Assembly: GCF_917563915.1 (NCBI RefSeq)
Contig: NZ_CAKJTI010000012.1
Coordinates: 28,016-92,015 of the forward strand
Reading direction: 5' to 3'
Length of the DNA stretch: 64,000 nucleotides
From: Bacillus rhizoplanae
GTDB lineage: Bacteria > Bacillota > Bacilli > Bacillales > Bacillaceae_G
Shown: piece by piece, positions 17,155-26,146 of the stretch
How the letters are laid out: each line of letters begins with the position of its first letter
Position numbering within the stretch: position 1 is the stretch's first letter
Translations under genes and position numbers: made by a program
The notes under the pieces: model-generated
Told to the model about the DNA's origin: nothing
Seen by the model: only the letters and a program-made list of their open reading frames with translations
The model's database searches: none

Positions 17155-18474
17155 TTATCTTCCGCGATTTTTCTGTCCCGGCTTTGCACTGCGTTTCTTC
17201 TTGCTTGGTTGACCGTAACGTGATTTTTCTGTTTTCGTTCCTTCTTTTCTATCACGACTTCTAGATTGATCAGATTGCTTCTTCTCTTTAAATTGTTTCT
17301 TTTCTTTTGGCTTTTGCGATTTTGTTTCCTTTTTCACAGATTCTTGCTTGTTAGGCTGCTCTAATACTTGTCGTTGTAATGATGCGTTAATTCCTTTTTC
17401 AATTTGTTGTAGATACATTTTATCTTTTGGCGCAACTAATGTAATGGCAAGTCCACTTCCGCCAGCACGACCTGTTCGACCGATGCGGTGAATGTAACTC
17501 TCAACATCTTCTGGAATGTCATAGTTAAACACATGTGTAACCCCTTCTACATCAAGACCTCTTGCCGCTACGTCCGTTGCGATTAAATATTGACTTTCGG
17601 CATCTCGAAAACGTTTCATGACACGTTCACGTTTTGCTTGTGATAAATCGCCATGAAGTTCATCACAGTTGTAACCGTATCCCTTTAGCGCTTCATACAA
17701 GTTTGTAACTCTGCGTTTCGTACGGCAGAAAATAACTGCTAAAAACGGTTGATCTCGTTCCATTAATTGACGCAGCGTATCCTGCTTTGCTCGGTCTGTC
17801 GTTTCAACAACGCGTTGTTGAATATTATTTACTGTTACCTCTGCACTTTGAATTTTTATAATTTCAGGTTTTCTCATATAACGCTTTGCAAGAGATTGAA
17901 TTTGCTTAGCCATCGTTGCAGAAAACAACATTGTTTGTCTCTCTACAGGTGTTTGTTCAATAATTTCTTCTACCTCTGGTAAAAAACCAAAATGCAGCAT
18001 TTGGTCCGCTTCATCTAAAACAAGCATAGATACATGTGATAATTCAATTGTTCCGCGGCGTAAATGGTCTAATAATCGTCCAGGTGTCGCCACAACAATA
18101 TGTGTATTTCCTTGCAATTTCTTCATTTGCTGTGAAACATCTTGTCCACCATAAACAGCAAGCACATGAATATCCTTTACATGCACAATCATTTTTTGAA
18201 TTTCATTTGTGATTTGCAATGCTAATTCTCGTGTTGGTGCTACAATTAACGCCTGAACATGACTGGACTGTGGATTTATTTTTTCTATTATCGGCAAAAT
18301 AAATGCTAATGTTTTTCCCGTTCCTGTTTTTGCTTGTCCAATAATATCTTTTCCTGCTAGAACTACTGGGATTGCTTTTTCTTGAATTGGAGTCGATTCC
18401 GCGATTCCGTTTTCTCTTAATGTATCATTTAACGTTGTGCTAATTCCTAATTCTAAAAAACCTTTCAAATCCAT
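17155..18474 (-). CDS. DEAD-box ATP-dependent RNA helicase
   Basis: About 439 residues carry the whole motif set: Q-motif near LGIS...PIQEKAIP, motif [16 protein letters not shown], and [10 protein letters not shown] of motif VI. Two RecA domains fill about 1-365. The last 70 residues are a Lys/Arg/Gln-rich tail, probably an RNA-binding extension, which matches the Csh-type helicases of B. cereus that act in cold adaptation and RNA turnover. The ATG at 18474 follows an in-frame GTG; the RBS (AAGAAGTG) is weak. The exact Csh number cannot be fixed from sequence alone. Confidence 0.93.
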   Translation of the reverse strand: MDLKGFLELGISTTLNDTLRENGIAESTPIQEKAIPVVLAGKDIIGQAKTGTGKTLAFILPIIEKINPQSSHVQALIVAPTRELALQITNEIQKMIVHVKDIHVLAVYGGQDVSQQMKKLQGNTHIVVATPGRLLDHLRRGTIELSHVSMLVLDEADQMLHFGFLPEVEEIIEQTPVERQTMLFSATMAKQIQSLAKRYMRKPEIIKIQSAEVTVNNIQQRVVETTDRAKQDTLRQLMERDQPFLAVIFCRTKRRVTNLYEALKGYGYNCDELHGDLSQAKRERVMKRFRDAESQYLIATDVAARGLDVEGVTHVFNYDIPEDVESYIHRIGRTGRAGGSGLAITLVAPKDKMYLQQIEKGINASLQRQVLEQPNKQESVKKETKSQKPKEKKQFKEKKQSDQSRSRDRKEGTKTEKSRYGQPSKKKRSAKPGQKNRGR

Positions 18475-18541
18475 CACTTCTTTTCACTATTTTTCATATC
18501 AAATATTGATTGTACCATTTATTTAGCTAAATATGAAAAAC

Positions 18542-18587
18542 AAAAACGCGCTATTATTGTATTTATTCAAAATAAGAGCGCGTTTTT
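18542..18587 (-). terminator. Intrinsic terminator after the MutS2-like gene
   Basis: AAAAACGCGCT and AGCGCGTTTTT arms form an 11-bp GC-centred stem with extra pairing inside, flanked by A/T runs. It can serve the minus-strand MutS2-like gene. Confidence 0.82.
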
Positions 18588-18672
18588 ACACATTTATTCT
18601 ATTTTTAACGTTTAAGTGGGGGCTTGTTGACAATCGAATTATATCTTGAATACTCGTACAGAAATTCTTAGT

Positions 18673-20568
18673 TTACTTTTTTCTAATTTCTTGTTGTATT
18701 TTTCTTAATGCTTTTTTAGAACCTCGTTCTATATCATGTTGTAACTTTCTCTCTTTATAACTTACAAATAACGTATTTAAATCATAGCCTTCTGGATACA
18801 ACTCTGCTGCTTTCAATTCCAGAATAACGCGCTTACAATTCACTTCAATAAACTCTTCTTTGTATAGTCCTACAATATTATTGAAACTATCTTTTTTCTT
18901 GTATACAATGCCGTAATCATTGTGATCTAATAATTTTACTTTGTCTCCAATCTCATACTCATAAATTTCTTTCGTTTTCACCGCATTCACTTCAGGCTTC
19001 TTTAATTTATTTTCTCTTACTAGCTCTAAGCTATAATCTTTATTTTCCATGTAACACTGTGCCCGTTGCAAAACATTTTCTCGTAAATTCATCTTCCTCG
19101 AAATCCAAAGTGCGTTGCTATCTCCGGACTCTCCAATAATTAACTTATACATAGGCTCTAATGTTTCATTATTGAATTGCATAGCCGCATTCATGAAGTC
19201 ACTGTGAATTTCTGAGAATCGTTTAATTTCACCATAATGAGTCGTAGCAACTGTTATACACCCCATATGATAAAACTCTTCTAAAATGGCAATCGCAAGT
19301 GCAGCACCTTCATTCGGTTCTGTACCACTACCAATTTCATCAAATAACAACAACGTATTATTGTTAGATATCCTCATAATTTCTGAAATATTTTTCATAT
19401 GTGATGAAAATGTACTTAAAGCATTTTCAATACTTTGATTATCACCTATATCTACAAAAATGTGATCAAAAAGTGCAATTTCCGTCTCTTCATCACCATG
19501 AATATGAAACCCTGACATTGCTGCTAAAGTTAATAATCCAATTGTTTTCAAGACAATTGTTTTTCCTCCAGCATTCGGTCCCGTAATGACTAAACTGCGA
19601 TATTCTTTTCCAATCTCAAAATTTAATGGAACAATCTCACCTTGTAAAAGAGGATGTTTACATTCAACTAGTTTTATATATCCATGACTATTTAATTTCG
19701 GTGCTATACCATCAATACTCTTACTAAATTTAGCTTTCGCGAAAATCATATCATATTGACTTATAAGCTCAATATTGATTTTTATATCACTAACATTCTC
19801 ACGAATCATTCCTGATAAAGTCGCTAATATTTGATACTCCTCTATCACCTCTTCCGCTTTTAAACTCGCCAACTCCCCGCTTAATTTGGAAATAACAGCA
19901 GGTTCCATAAATACTGTTGAACCTTTAGAAGAAATCTCTACAATTGTTCCTGCAACTTGATTTTTATAAGAAGCCTTAATAGGAACAGTATATCGATCAT
20001 CTTTTTTACTAATAAAGAATTCTTGAATATACTCCTTATTTGCACTACTTTTTAAAAATTTATTTAAGCGATCTCCAATCTTTTCTTCTGTTGTTTCAAT
20101 ATGATTTCGAATTCGCTTTAATTCTTTACTTGCAGCAGAATCAACTCGATTCCCTTTAATAGAAAAATGAATCTCTTCCTCAATATTTTTGAACTCTGAC
20201 ATAGAGTATGCGTAAGAACTTAAAACAGGCGCAAAAAATGCTTTACTTAACATGAATCCCTTAATTTTTCTACATCCTCTTAAAAAATCTGATATGCTAA
20301 CTAATTCTGTTGGTTCCAAAATTATTCCTTTTTCAAGCTTTCCAATGATACCTTCTATATTAGAAATTCCTATCAATGGAACGTGACTCTCTGTATTTAA
20401 AATTGATTTTGCTTCAGTCGTTTCATTTAATCGATTCTTCACTACTTTCATATTTGAGCTTGGCTGCAATTTATCTAATAATTGTTTTCCTAATCCACTT
20501 ACACAATATGACTTTACAATTTCCTTTAATTCGTTATACTGCAATTTTTCAAATGTCATGATATTCAT
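18673..20568 (-). CDS. MutS2-like ATPase without Smr nuclease domain
   Basis: This 631-residue protein of the MutS2 branch starts at the ATG with GAGGAG 7 nt upstream (MNIMTFEKLQ). It shows the MutS2 lever and clamp region (about 120-290, with DDRYTVPIKASYKNQ and SSKGSTVFMEP). An ABC-type ATPase follows, with Walker A TGPNAGGKT and Walker B LLLFDEIGSGTEPNEGAALA. A short KOW-like segment (YEIGDKVKLLDHNDYGIVY) and a basic tail end the protein. Standard MutS2 is about 780 residues and ends in an Smr endonuclease domain; that domain is absent here. MutS2 is known in B. subtilis to act on collided ribosomes. The attenuator-type leader in front suggests induction by translation stress, so a ribosome-rescue role is my inference. 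Confidence 0.88.
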   Translation of the reverse strand: MNIMTFEKLQYNELKEIVKSYCVSGLGKQLLDKLQPSSNMKVVKNRLNETTEAKSILNTESHVPLIGISNIEGIIGKLEKGIILEPTELVSISDFLRGCRKIKGFMLSKAFFAPVLSSYAYSMSEFKNIEEEIHFSIKGNRVDSAASKELKRIRNHIETTEEKIGDRLNKFLKSSANKEYIQEFFISKKDDRYTVPIKASYKNQVAGTIVEISSKGSTVFMEPAVISKLSGELASLKAEEVIEEYQILATLSGMIRENVSDIKINIELISQYDMIFAKAKFSKSIDGIAPKLNSHGYIKLVECKHPLLQGEIVPLNFEIGKEYRSLVITGPNAGGKTIVLKTIGLLTLAAMSGFHIHGDEETEIALFDHIFVDIGDNQSIENALSTFSSHMKNISEIMRISNNNTLLLFDEIGSGTEPNEGAALAIAILEEFYHMGCITVATTHYGEIKRFSEIHSDFMNAAMQFNNETLEPMYKLIIGESGDSNALWISRKMNLRENVLQRAQCYMENKDYSLELVRENKLKKPEVNAVKTKEIYEYEIGDKVKLLDHNDYGIVYKKKDSFNNIVGLYKEEFIEVNCKRVILELKAAELYPEGYDLNTLFVSYKERKLQHDIERGSKKALRKIQQEIRKK

Positions 20569-20607
20569 TTCTGTTCTCCTCACTGTGATTTAATAATTGA
20601 ATCATGT

Positions 20608-20813
20608 ATGAAGATACCTAATAATAAGATTTCAATGAGTTTCTATAAAGTGAAAATAAAAAAAGCTACGGGGATACCGTAGCTTTACATACATTTACAA
20701 GACAAGTGTAAAAACAAGTATCTATCATTAAACAAACCTTTTTCAAATAAAGGTCTAGGTCTTTAATAATAAATACCGCTACATGCTTTATAAAGTGTTG
20801 TAGGTATCTTCAT
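20608..20813 (-). promoter_or_regulatory. Structured leader with long-range 13-nt inverted repeat around the attenuator
   Basis: ATGAAGATACCTA at plus-strand 20608-20620 and its exact complement at 20801-20813 enclose the leader terminator. In the RNA the upstream arm can instead join a local hairpin (ATACCTACA with TGTAGCGGTAT). A second hairpin (ACCTTT / AAAGGT) lies between. These mutually exclusive pairings are what a transcription attenuator needs. The alternative folds were judged by eye only. Confidence 0.6.
20657..20686 (-). terminator. Leader terminator (attenuator) upstream of the MutS2-like gene
   Basis: On the minus strand AAAGCTACGG and CCGTAGCTTT form a perfect 10-bp stem with a 5-nt loop, followed by TTTTTTT. 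It lies between the promoter at 20988-21016 and the start codon at 20568, so readthrough is needed for gene expression. Confidence 0.85.
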
Positions 20814-20905
20814 AGGTAACTTAAATAAATCCATGACCGAATACAGGGTATATATTGATATAAAAAATACCCTTCATCATCAGATTTATTTAATTAAATT
20901 TTTGC

Positions 20906-20929
20906 CTATTTAGATACTACTCCACTCAC
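20906..20929 (-). CDS. Leader peptide ORF, 7 residues (MSGVVSK)
   Basis: GTG AGT GGA GTA GTA TCT AAA TAG is preceded by GAGGTG with a 5-6 nt spacing. It lies about 50 nt after the predicted transcription start and 220 nt before the leader terminator. Short translated leader ORFs of this kind sense ribosome stalling in front of antibiotic-resistance genes. Translation is inferred from the ribosome binding site and position; such a short ORF has no statistical support on its own. Confidence 0.5.
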   Translation of the reverse strand: MSGVVSK

Positions 20930-20987
20930 AAAAAGCACCTCGTCTAATTTATTTTTTTATTCTCATTGAAATCTAAATTATGGAATT

Positions 20988-21016
20988 ATTATACTATATG
21001 TACAAAATCAAGTAAA
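20988..21016 (-). promoter_or_regulatory. Sigma-A promoter for the MutS2-like leader
   Basis: On the minus strand the -35 is TTTACT (21011-21016) and the -10 is TATAAT (20988-20993), with a spacer of exactly 17 nt. The start would lie near 20981, giving a leader of about 410 nt. Confidence 0.75.
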
Positions 21017-21083
21017 GGTACGTTAAATTACCTATAAAGCAAATTTACTTCGATGAAGATTCTCATTTCGAAAAACAATTTTC

Positions 21084-21596
21084 TTATTTTGCTGTAAGTT
21101 GTACTTCAAACTCTATAATAGATTCCTCGTTTTCACCTATTCTTTCCACTGTAATTTTATCAATAGTGAATCGCATAGTCTCTCGAAGTGGATGAAGATT
21201 TTTTATAATACGGAAAGCCTGTTCTTTATCACCTTTCCTTCCTAATGTAACATGAGGAATATAAGGAATTTCTTTGCGAAGAAACGGTTGAAGAAAATCT
21301 GTATACAACTTATGATGTAACTCAATTATATTTTCTTTTCCTTCTTCTATGAGTAAAAATAAGTACTCATCCTCATTGGTTACAACTGGATTTAACGTAA
21401 TATAAAAAGAATTCATGCTGCCTATAATTGTTTCTATATGTTTTTTTAAACACTCATTTGGCACTTCACTCACAAAAGGAAATACTAGCGTAATATGAGG
21501 TGAAATCAAACCAAATAAAGGATCATGTTTTCTTCTTATCGCTTCAATTTCTTCTAAATCATTATTACCTAAGAAAAGTAAAATTGTTCTCTCCAT
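21084..21596 (-). CDS. 2H phosphoesterase / 2'-5' RNA ligase family protein
   Basis: This 170-residue LigT-like protein has the two His-x-Thr motifs of the 2H superfamily: SPHITLVFPF (about 34) and IPHVTLGRKG (about 117). Members cleave or join 2'-5' or cyclic phosphate bonds in RNA or nucleotides. The gene lies 5 nt downstream of the methyltransferase gene and is probably co-transcribed with it. It ends about 70 nt before the promoter of the MutS2-like leader. The actual substrate is unknown. Confidence 0.88.
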   Translation of the reverse strand: MERTILLFLGNNDLEEIEAIRRKHDPLFGLISPHITLVFPFVSEVPNECLKKHIETIIGSMNSFYITLNPVVTNEDEYLFLLIEEGKENIIELHHKLYTDFLQPFLRKEIPYIPHVTLGRKGDKEQAFRIIKNLHPLRETMRFTIDKITVERIGENEESIIEFEVQLTAK

Positions 21597-21601
21597 CGAA
21601 A

Positions 21602-22315
21602 TTACCCTTTCTTTCTAAAAAGAGCCGTCCAAAGAAATGCTTCACCAAACACCTCATTTGGTTGCTTAATTTCATTCATTTTACGCAGTTCAATAACCTC
21701 AAAATCTTGAAAAACATCACGCAGTTTTTCTTCTGAATACGCAATTCCTCCCTGTAAGCTCCACCCTCGATATACATCCCAATCTGATATTTCCGAACCA
21801 TTTTTTTCGTCTGATTCTCCTGCAGCAAAGCATGTTAAACCGAAATACCCGTTTGGCTTTAATGCTTGCTTGACTAACTCCACATAATGTATTCTTCGGT
21901 GAGGTGGGATATGATGTAAACAGCCAGAATCATATACAAAGTCATATTGGTTCTCGACTTGTAAATCAAAGATAGACTTACAGATAAAACGCACTGATAC
22001 GTTTTGCTCAGCCGCTCTTTCTTCTCCCCATTTAATCCCTTCTTCTGATAAATCAACTGCATCTACTTCACAGCCCGTTTTTGCTAAATACAAAGCATTT
22101 CGACCAGGACCGCAGCCTAATTCTAGCACTTTTCCTTTCTGAATCACGTTTCTATCAAAATAAGAAACTAAATTTTCATCCGGTACATTAGCAAAGAAAG
22201 GTACTTCTTTACCACGATCAGAATAAAAATGATTCCAAAACGACTCAGGTGATCTTAATAGAGAGTCTAACATAGTAATAATATCATCCATAGTATGTAA
22301 AGTTTCATTTCTCAT
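21602..22315 (-). CDS. Class I SAM-dependent methyltransferase
   Basis: This 237-residue protein has SAM motif I VLELGCGPGRNALYLA, the acidic end of strand 2 in VDAVDLSEEGI and motif IV FVYDSGCLHHIPPH. This pattern resembles the thiopurine/tellurite-resistance type of small-molecule methyltransferases. The start is at 22315 with AGAGGTG upstream. It is followed closely by the 2H phosphoesterase gene. The substrate cannot be assigned. Confidence 0.88.
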   Translation of the reverse strand: MRNETLHTMDDIITMLDSLLRSPESFWNHFYSDRGKEVPFFANVPDENLVSYFDRNVIQKGKVLELGCGPGRNALYLAKTGCEVDAVDLSEEGIKWGEERAAEQNVSVRFICKSIFDLQVENQYDFVYDSGCLHHIPPHRRIHYVELVKQALKPNGYFGLTCFAAGESDEKNGSEISDWDVYRGWSLQGGIAYSEEKLRDVFQDFEVIELRKMNEIKQPNEVFGEAFLWTALFRKKG

Positions 22316-22473
22316 AATCGAATTTCACCTCTTATAAATTATGCTTATAAGATAATTATACCAAATCCCATTCAAATTTAACGTCTATTCAGAATTATCC
22401 TGAGTAATTTGGAACTACTATTAATTAAACAAATTTATATTTTATTAACTTTTAATAGTCGAGATTTTGGGGC

Positions 22474-22511
22474 ATAAAAACACCCCTTTAGAAAATCAAA
22501 TCTAAAGGGGT
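22474..22511 (-). terminator. Intrinsic terminator downstream of the tautomerase-like gene
   Basis: ACCCCTTTAGA and TCTAAAGGGGT form a perfect 11-bp stem with an 8-nt loop, followed on the minus strand by GTTTTTATG. It lies about 190 nt after the tautomerase-like stop, with a decayed repeat in between. Confidence 0.75.
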
Positions 22512-22531
22512 AAAGCATTGCAAATTTGTCT

Positions 22532-22604
22532 CACTATTCGTGGGCAGTAAAACTCCCACCTCAAGATTATAAAAAAAATCCTACTGATGAAAGTTTCACT
22601 TTAT
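22532..22604 (-). repeat. Internally deleted copy of bcr1-like repeat
   Basis: It reads CTATTCGTGGGCAGTAAAACTCCCACCTCAAGATT, then jumps to CTACTGATGAAAGTTTCACTTTA. These are the two outer parts of the full copy at 45525-45672 with the middle lost. Orientation follows that copy. Confidence 0.7.
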
Positions 22605-22701
22605 TTCTAAACAGCTTAACTCTGTTTTAAATCTACATCAAATCAAGATTTCTTTAAGTTATCACTGCTTGATTAATAAATAAGTTGCCTTAGTATCGAA
22701 A

Positions 22702-23091
22702 TTAAACATCCAGCTTAAAGGTAACACCTATTTGAGAAGCTTGCTGCCCTCCTTTAAATCCCCAATTATCAAGAGATGGTTCGTGTAGCGTTATAATTAT
22801 GGCATTCTTGTTGATTTTCAATATATTTGATACTTGTTCTGTTATTTCTTTTAGCAATTTAGCTTTTGTTTCTTTCTTGCGTCCAGGCAAGATTAGAAGC
22901 TCAATAAAGACCTTTTCTTCTTCCCATCCATCGGGCATAAACCAGTCACTTTCATCTATTTCAAAAAACTTTACAGGTCCATCATTAGCAGGCACTTTAA
23001 AAACATCCTTAAGTATCTCTCTTACAGTAAAAGCAATCAATTTTTTATCTATTCCATTTCTTTTTTTTAAATAAATTTTTACTAATGGCAT
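22702..23091 (-). CDS. Tautomerase/MIF-superfamily-like protein
   Basis: The ATG at 23091 is chosen because GGGAG lies just upstream and the product then starts Met-Pro (MPLVKIYLKKRNG). This gives the N-terminal proline that is the catalytic base in 4-oxalocrotonate tautomerases. It is 129 residues, about twice a single 4-OT subunit, with a second beta-alpha-beta unit visible around KVFIELLILPGRKKETKAKLL. No partner genes point to a substrate. The call is by pattern, not by a close match to a characterised enzyme. Confidence 0.7.
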   Translation of the reverse strand: MPLVKIYLKKRNGIDKKLIAFTVREILKDVFKVPANDGPVKFFEIDESDWFMPDGWEEEKVFIELLILPGRKKETKAKLLKEITEQVSNILKINKNAIIITLHEPSLDNWGFKGGQQASQIGVTFKLDV

Positions 23092-23356
23092 AAAGACACT
23101 CCCTACATTTCCTTTATTGTGTAGCATGTGTATAAATAATTCGTTTGTAGTAACAAAATATCCTTTCTATGTTTTTCCTTAATCTTGTTTTCTCATCTTT
23201 GTATACTTTATTCATATGAAGTTAACATACCATTATCGGTAGCAAGCAAACTGTAAACCCTCTTCCCGTATTTTGGTTTGTTTACTTTCTTTTTTTTAAA
23301 TTGTAATTATTATTACGATACGTGAAATTACCAACTATTATCTCCATCCAAAATTA

Positions 23357-23393
23357 AACAAGCGAGCATTGATATATCAATGCTCGCTTGTTT
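23357..23393 (-). terminator. Intrinsic terminator at the end of xpaC
   Basis: AACAAGCGAGCATTGATA and its complement form an 18-bp perfect palindromic stem that touches the xpaC stop codon. It is flanked by AATTAA/TTAATT. It can act in both directions. Confidence 0.82.
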
Positions 23394-24222
23394 AATTCTT
23401 AAATTTCTCTTTCGCTGCACGCATCTTCACTTGTAAATCATAATCAACAGCGTTACGAATATTACGTTCTACTGCTTCCATTTCTTTTTGGAATCCTTTT
23501 AGATAAACAGTAAGCTCTTCTTCTTTCTCCGAACGCTGTGCTGGTGGAATTTGTGCAATGAGTGACAACATATCTACTAAGTCTTTCATTAAGAAAGTCT
23601 CAAGTTTATGCTGCTGTTCAAACATACGATTTTCTTGATAATACGGAATGGCATGTAAAACGGAGATTGTCACATCATCAATGCTTCTTTGCAATGATGG
23701 ATTCACTGAACGTTTATACATTTCAATGTCTTTTAATGCGTCCGGATAACGATCATAGAAGTATAGCTTGTAAAATGAGAAATCTTTCGGCTTCGATGAT
23801 TGCTGTGATTCTTGTTTCAAGAATTCTTTTACTTTCATCGTTGCCATTTCCATATCTTCACTTGTAATTTGCTTTGTTGTTTTTACAACATAATGTAGTT
23901 TTTTCTGTTTTTCCCTCGGCAACATTGAAAAAACCTGTTCCTTTGTGCGCTGATTAGCTGTGCAAAAAAGAACTGTAAATGCTTTTTGACTACTGCTTCC
24001 TTCTGTGCGAATCCAGCGGTAAAACAATGGATGTTGTGTAAATTCTTGTAAGAATGGTATTGTGCTGTGTGATAAGCGCTCCATTGAATCTGCCGCTCGT
24101 TTATACGGTTTTGTCCATGATATATAAAACTTTCGTCCAAAATAAGCAAGTAAAATTACTGCAGTAAGTCCTAACAAAAGAACAATACCTATCAGCATCA
24201 AGATAAATTGAAAGAAATTCAT
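23392..24222 (-). CDS. xpaC: XpaC-family protein (5-bromo-4-chloroindolyl phosphate hydrolysis protein)
   Basis: This 276-residue protein has one N-terminal membrane helix (about 5-28) and a long soluble, helix-rich part. That architecture is typical of XpaC proteins encoded beside telA. The historical name refers to weak phosphatase behaviour of a B. subtilis homologue, and no active site is apparent. Its start lies 23 nt after the telA stop, so the two form one operon, closed by the hairpin at 23357. A role in envelope stress or toxic anion tolerance is inferred from the pairing. Confidence 0.85.
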   Translation of the reverse strand: MNFFQFILMLIGIVLLLGLTAVILLAYFGRKFYISWTKPYKRAADSMERLSHSTIPFLQEFTQHPLFYRWIRTEGSSSQKAFTVLFCTANQRTKEQVFSMLPREKQKKLHYVVKTTKQITSEDMEMATMKVKEFLKQESQQSSKPKDFSFYKLYFYDRYPDALKDIEMYKRSVNPSLQRSIDDVTISVLHAIPYYQENRMFEQQHKLETFLMKDLVDMLSLIAQIPPAQRSEKEEELTVYLKGFQKEMEAVERNIRNAVDYDLQVKMRAAKEKFKN

Positions 24223-24245
24223 GTTTTCACCTCCTCTATTGCAGC

Positions 24246-25352
24246 TTATTTAGTTGGACGCTGAATGAGCTTCTTTTTCATTTCATCGTTGAACGAATCT
24301 AGTTCTTTTACAAACATTTTACTTGATTCGATAATTCGCTCTGTTGATTTTTCAGACGCTTCAATCGCTGCAAAGACGTTTTGGAACGATTCACGAAGTT
24401 TCTCCATGCCGATTGCTGGATTTTCTAATAATTTTGTCGTTTCTTCTGTATTTTGTTTCAACGCTTGTGAGTTACTTAATATCATAGATTCAATTGCTTC
24501 GTTTGTTGCATTCACTGCGTCAATTGTTTTCCTTTGATTCGTTAATGCCAATTGAATAGCTGCAGATACAGTTACAACGTTTTGTGTCATTGTAATTGCA
24601 TTTCGAATCGCTTCTGTTAATTTTTCATTGTTTTTCTTAATAATATCAACAGAGGCAATGGATTGCAGTAAGACACTCTTCGCTTGCTGCATGTTACGCG
24701 TACGTACAAGAATTTTTTCTAGCGCATCATTAATTAATGGAATATCTTTTTGCCGCTCTGGATTTTGTTTCTCTACTTCCAACATATCCGCAAGTTTCTT
24801 ACCTAAATATACTTGTTTATCAAGCGCATGAATCTTTTGCTGAGACTGTTCTTTTAACATTTCTAAACCAACGCTGTCTTCTTGTAAATTATCACGACCA
24901 ACTAATAATGACTTAATAATCTCTTCGATTTGCTTATCAATGGATTGGTATTTATGAACATACGTTTCCATCGGATTTTTCTTAAATACTTTAAACATAA
25001 TTCGTTTCATACCAGTTGCTTGTAATGAGTTCGGATCTAATTCTGAAACAACTTTACGTAAATCAAGCAATGTTTTAGGAATATCCTCATTTTTTCCATT
25101 CATCATTGCCGTTACTGGACGTTTTAATGCCGTTAATGTTTGTCCTGCATCGCGTTGTTCTTTATCTCCTAAATCAGCCAGTTGTGACAATACTTTTGAA
25201 AGATCTGCATTATGCTCACTATTTAACTTTTGTACATACAAATCTGCCTCTTTATTTAGTTCAACTAATTCATCCTCTTTAATTACTGTATCCACAACTA
25301 CTTCCATATTGTCCTCTACTGATAAAGTTTCCTTCTTTTGCAATTCCGTCAA
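24246..25352 (-). CDS. telA: TelA-family toxic anion resistance protein
   Basis: The TTG at 25352 is preferred because AAAGGAG lies 8 nt upstream; a frame to 25379 lacks a binding site. The product (368 residues) is soluble and almost entirely helical, with long coiled-coil segments. The TelA/KlaA hallmarks around DLRKVVSELDPN and the repeated helical NAITMTQNVVTVSAAIQ region are visible. Relatives are linked to tellurite, bacteriocin and envelope stress tolerance, though the mechanism is unclear. It forms an operon with xpaC. Confidence 0.9.
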   Translation of the reverse strand: MTELQKKETLSVEDNMEVVVDTVIKEDELVELNKEADLYVQKLNSEHNADLSKVLSQLADLGDKEQRDAGQTLTALKRPVTAMMNGKNEDIPKTLLDLRKVVSELDPNSLQATGMKRIMFKVFKKNPMETYVHKYQSIDKQIEEIIKSLLVGRDNLQEDSVGLEMLKEQSQQKIHALDKQVYLGKKLADMLEVEKQNPERQKDIPLINDALEKILVRTRNMQQAKSVLLQSIASVDIIKKNNEKLTEAIRNAITMTQNVVTVSAAIQLALTNQRKTIDAVNATNEAIESMILSNSQALKQNTEETTKLLENPAIGMEKLRESFQNVFAAIEASEKSTERIIESSKMFVKELDSFNDEMKKKLIQRPTK

Positions 25353-25558
25353 CAAAATCGCTCCTTTATATGCATACACTTATAATTATGGTTAGGTTAC
25401 CATATCTCTAAACAGTTTATATTGCATTCATTCCCTGTTTTATATTATAAGTATACCTATTGTATTTTTGATTGTCCTCAGACTTAAGGCTGAGAAACAT
25501 CCATTCTTTAGTCGGATTCTTTAGTTTAGGGGCTAACACTTCCTCTTAAATGTTCTAT

Positions 25559-26146
25559 TCAGCTATTTTTCCGCATTACATAGGCACCCATCTTAAAAGG
25601 CAATAACACTGTTTCAAAGCTTTCCTCTTCTTCGACTAACTCAAAAAACTTCTGTAATTCTTCCACATGCGAAGTCGCATTGTCAATGACGATAACTCCT
25701 TTAGGTGTTAAAATACGTTTTAAATCTTCCCACCACCACATATACTGCGTTCGTTCTGCATCTAAAAAAATAAAATCGTATGACTTGTCTAGCTGTTCTG
25801 ATAAAAATGCACCAGCTTCTTGATTATGGGTATGAATATAGTTTGTGAGGTTTGCTTTTTGGAAGTTTTCAATTGCTTGTGCAACTCGTTTCGATGAGAG
25901 TTCAACTGTTGTAACAGTTCCTCTTGTTTCCTCTGCAGAATTGGCAAGCCATAACGTAGAAAATCCATTCGAAGTTCCAATTTCTAGAATATGTTTTGCT
26001 TCACACATTTTCACCAAAATAGATAAAAACTGCCCCATTTCTTTAGAAACGTTACGCAGCTTTTCTTCCCTCGTTTCTTTTGTGTGGTCATGTTCTAATC
26101 CGAATGTTTCAAGGTTTTGCAGTAACTTTTCTACTTCTATTCTCAT
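25559..26146 (-). CDS. O-methyltransferase, class I SAM-dependent
   Basis: This 195-residue methyltransferase has motif I ILEIGTSNGFSTLWLA, VTTVELSSKR at strand 2 and the metal/substrate loop YDFIFLDAERTQYMWWW followed by GVIVIDNATSH. These are features of the cation-dependent catechol-type O-methyltransferase family (Methyltransf_3 type). It is monocistronic, with an RBS of GGGGG shortly before the ATG. The methyl acceptor is unknown. Confidence 0.88.
   Translation of the reverse strand: MRIEVEKLLQNLETFGLEHDHTKETREEKLRNVSKEMGQFLSILVKMCEAKHILEIGTSNGFSTLWLANSAEETRGTVTTVELSSKRVAQAIENFQKANLTNYIHTHNQEAGAFLSEQLDKSYDFIFLDAERTQYMWWWEDLKRILTPKGVIVIDNATSHVEELQKFFELVEEEESFETVLLPFKMGAYVMRKNS

Noticed and set aside
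20584-21016. T-box or metabolite riboswitch in front of the MutS2-like gene
   Set aside because: No T-box sequence or known riboswitch core is visible; the leader ORF plus terminator fits ribosome-mediated attenuation better.
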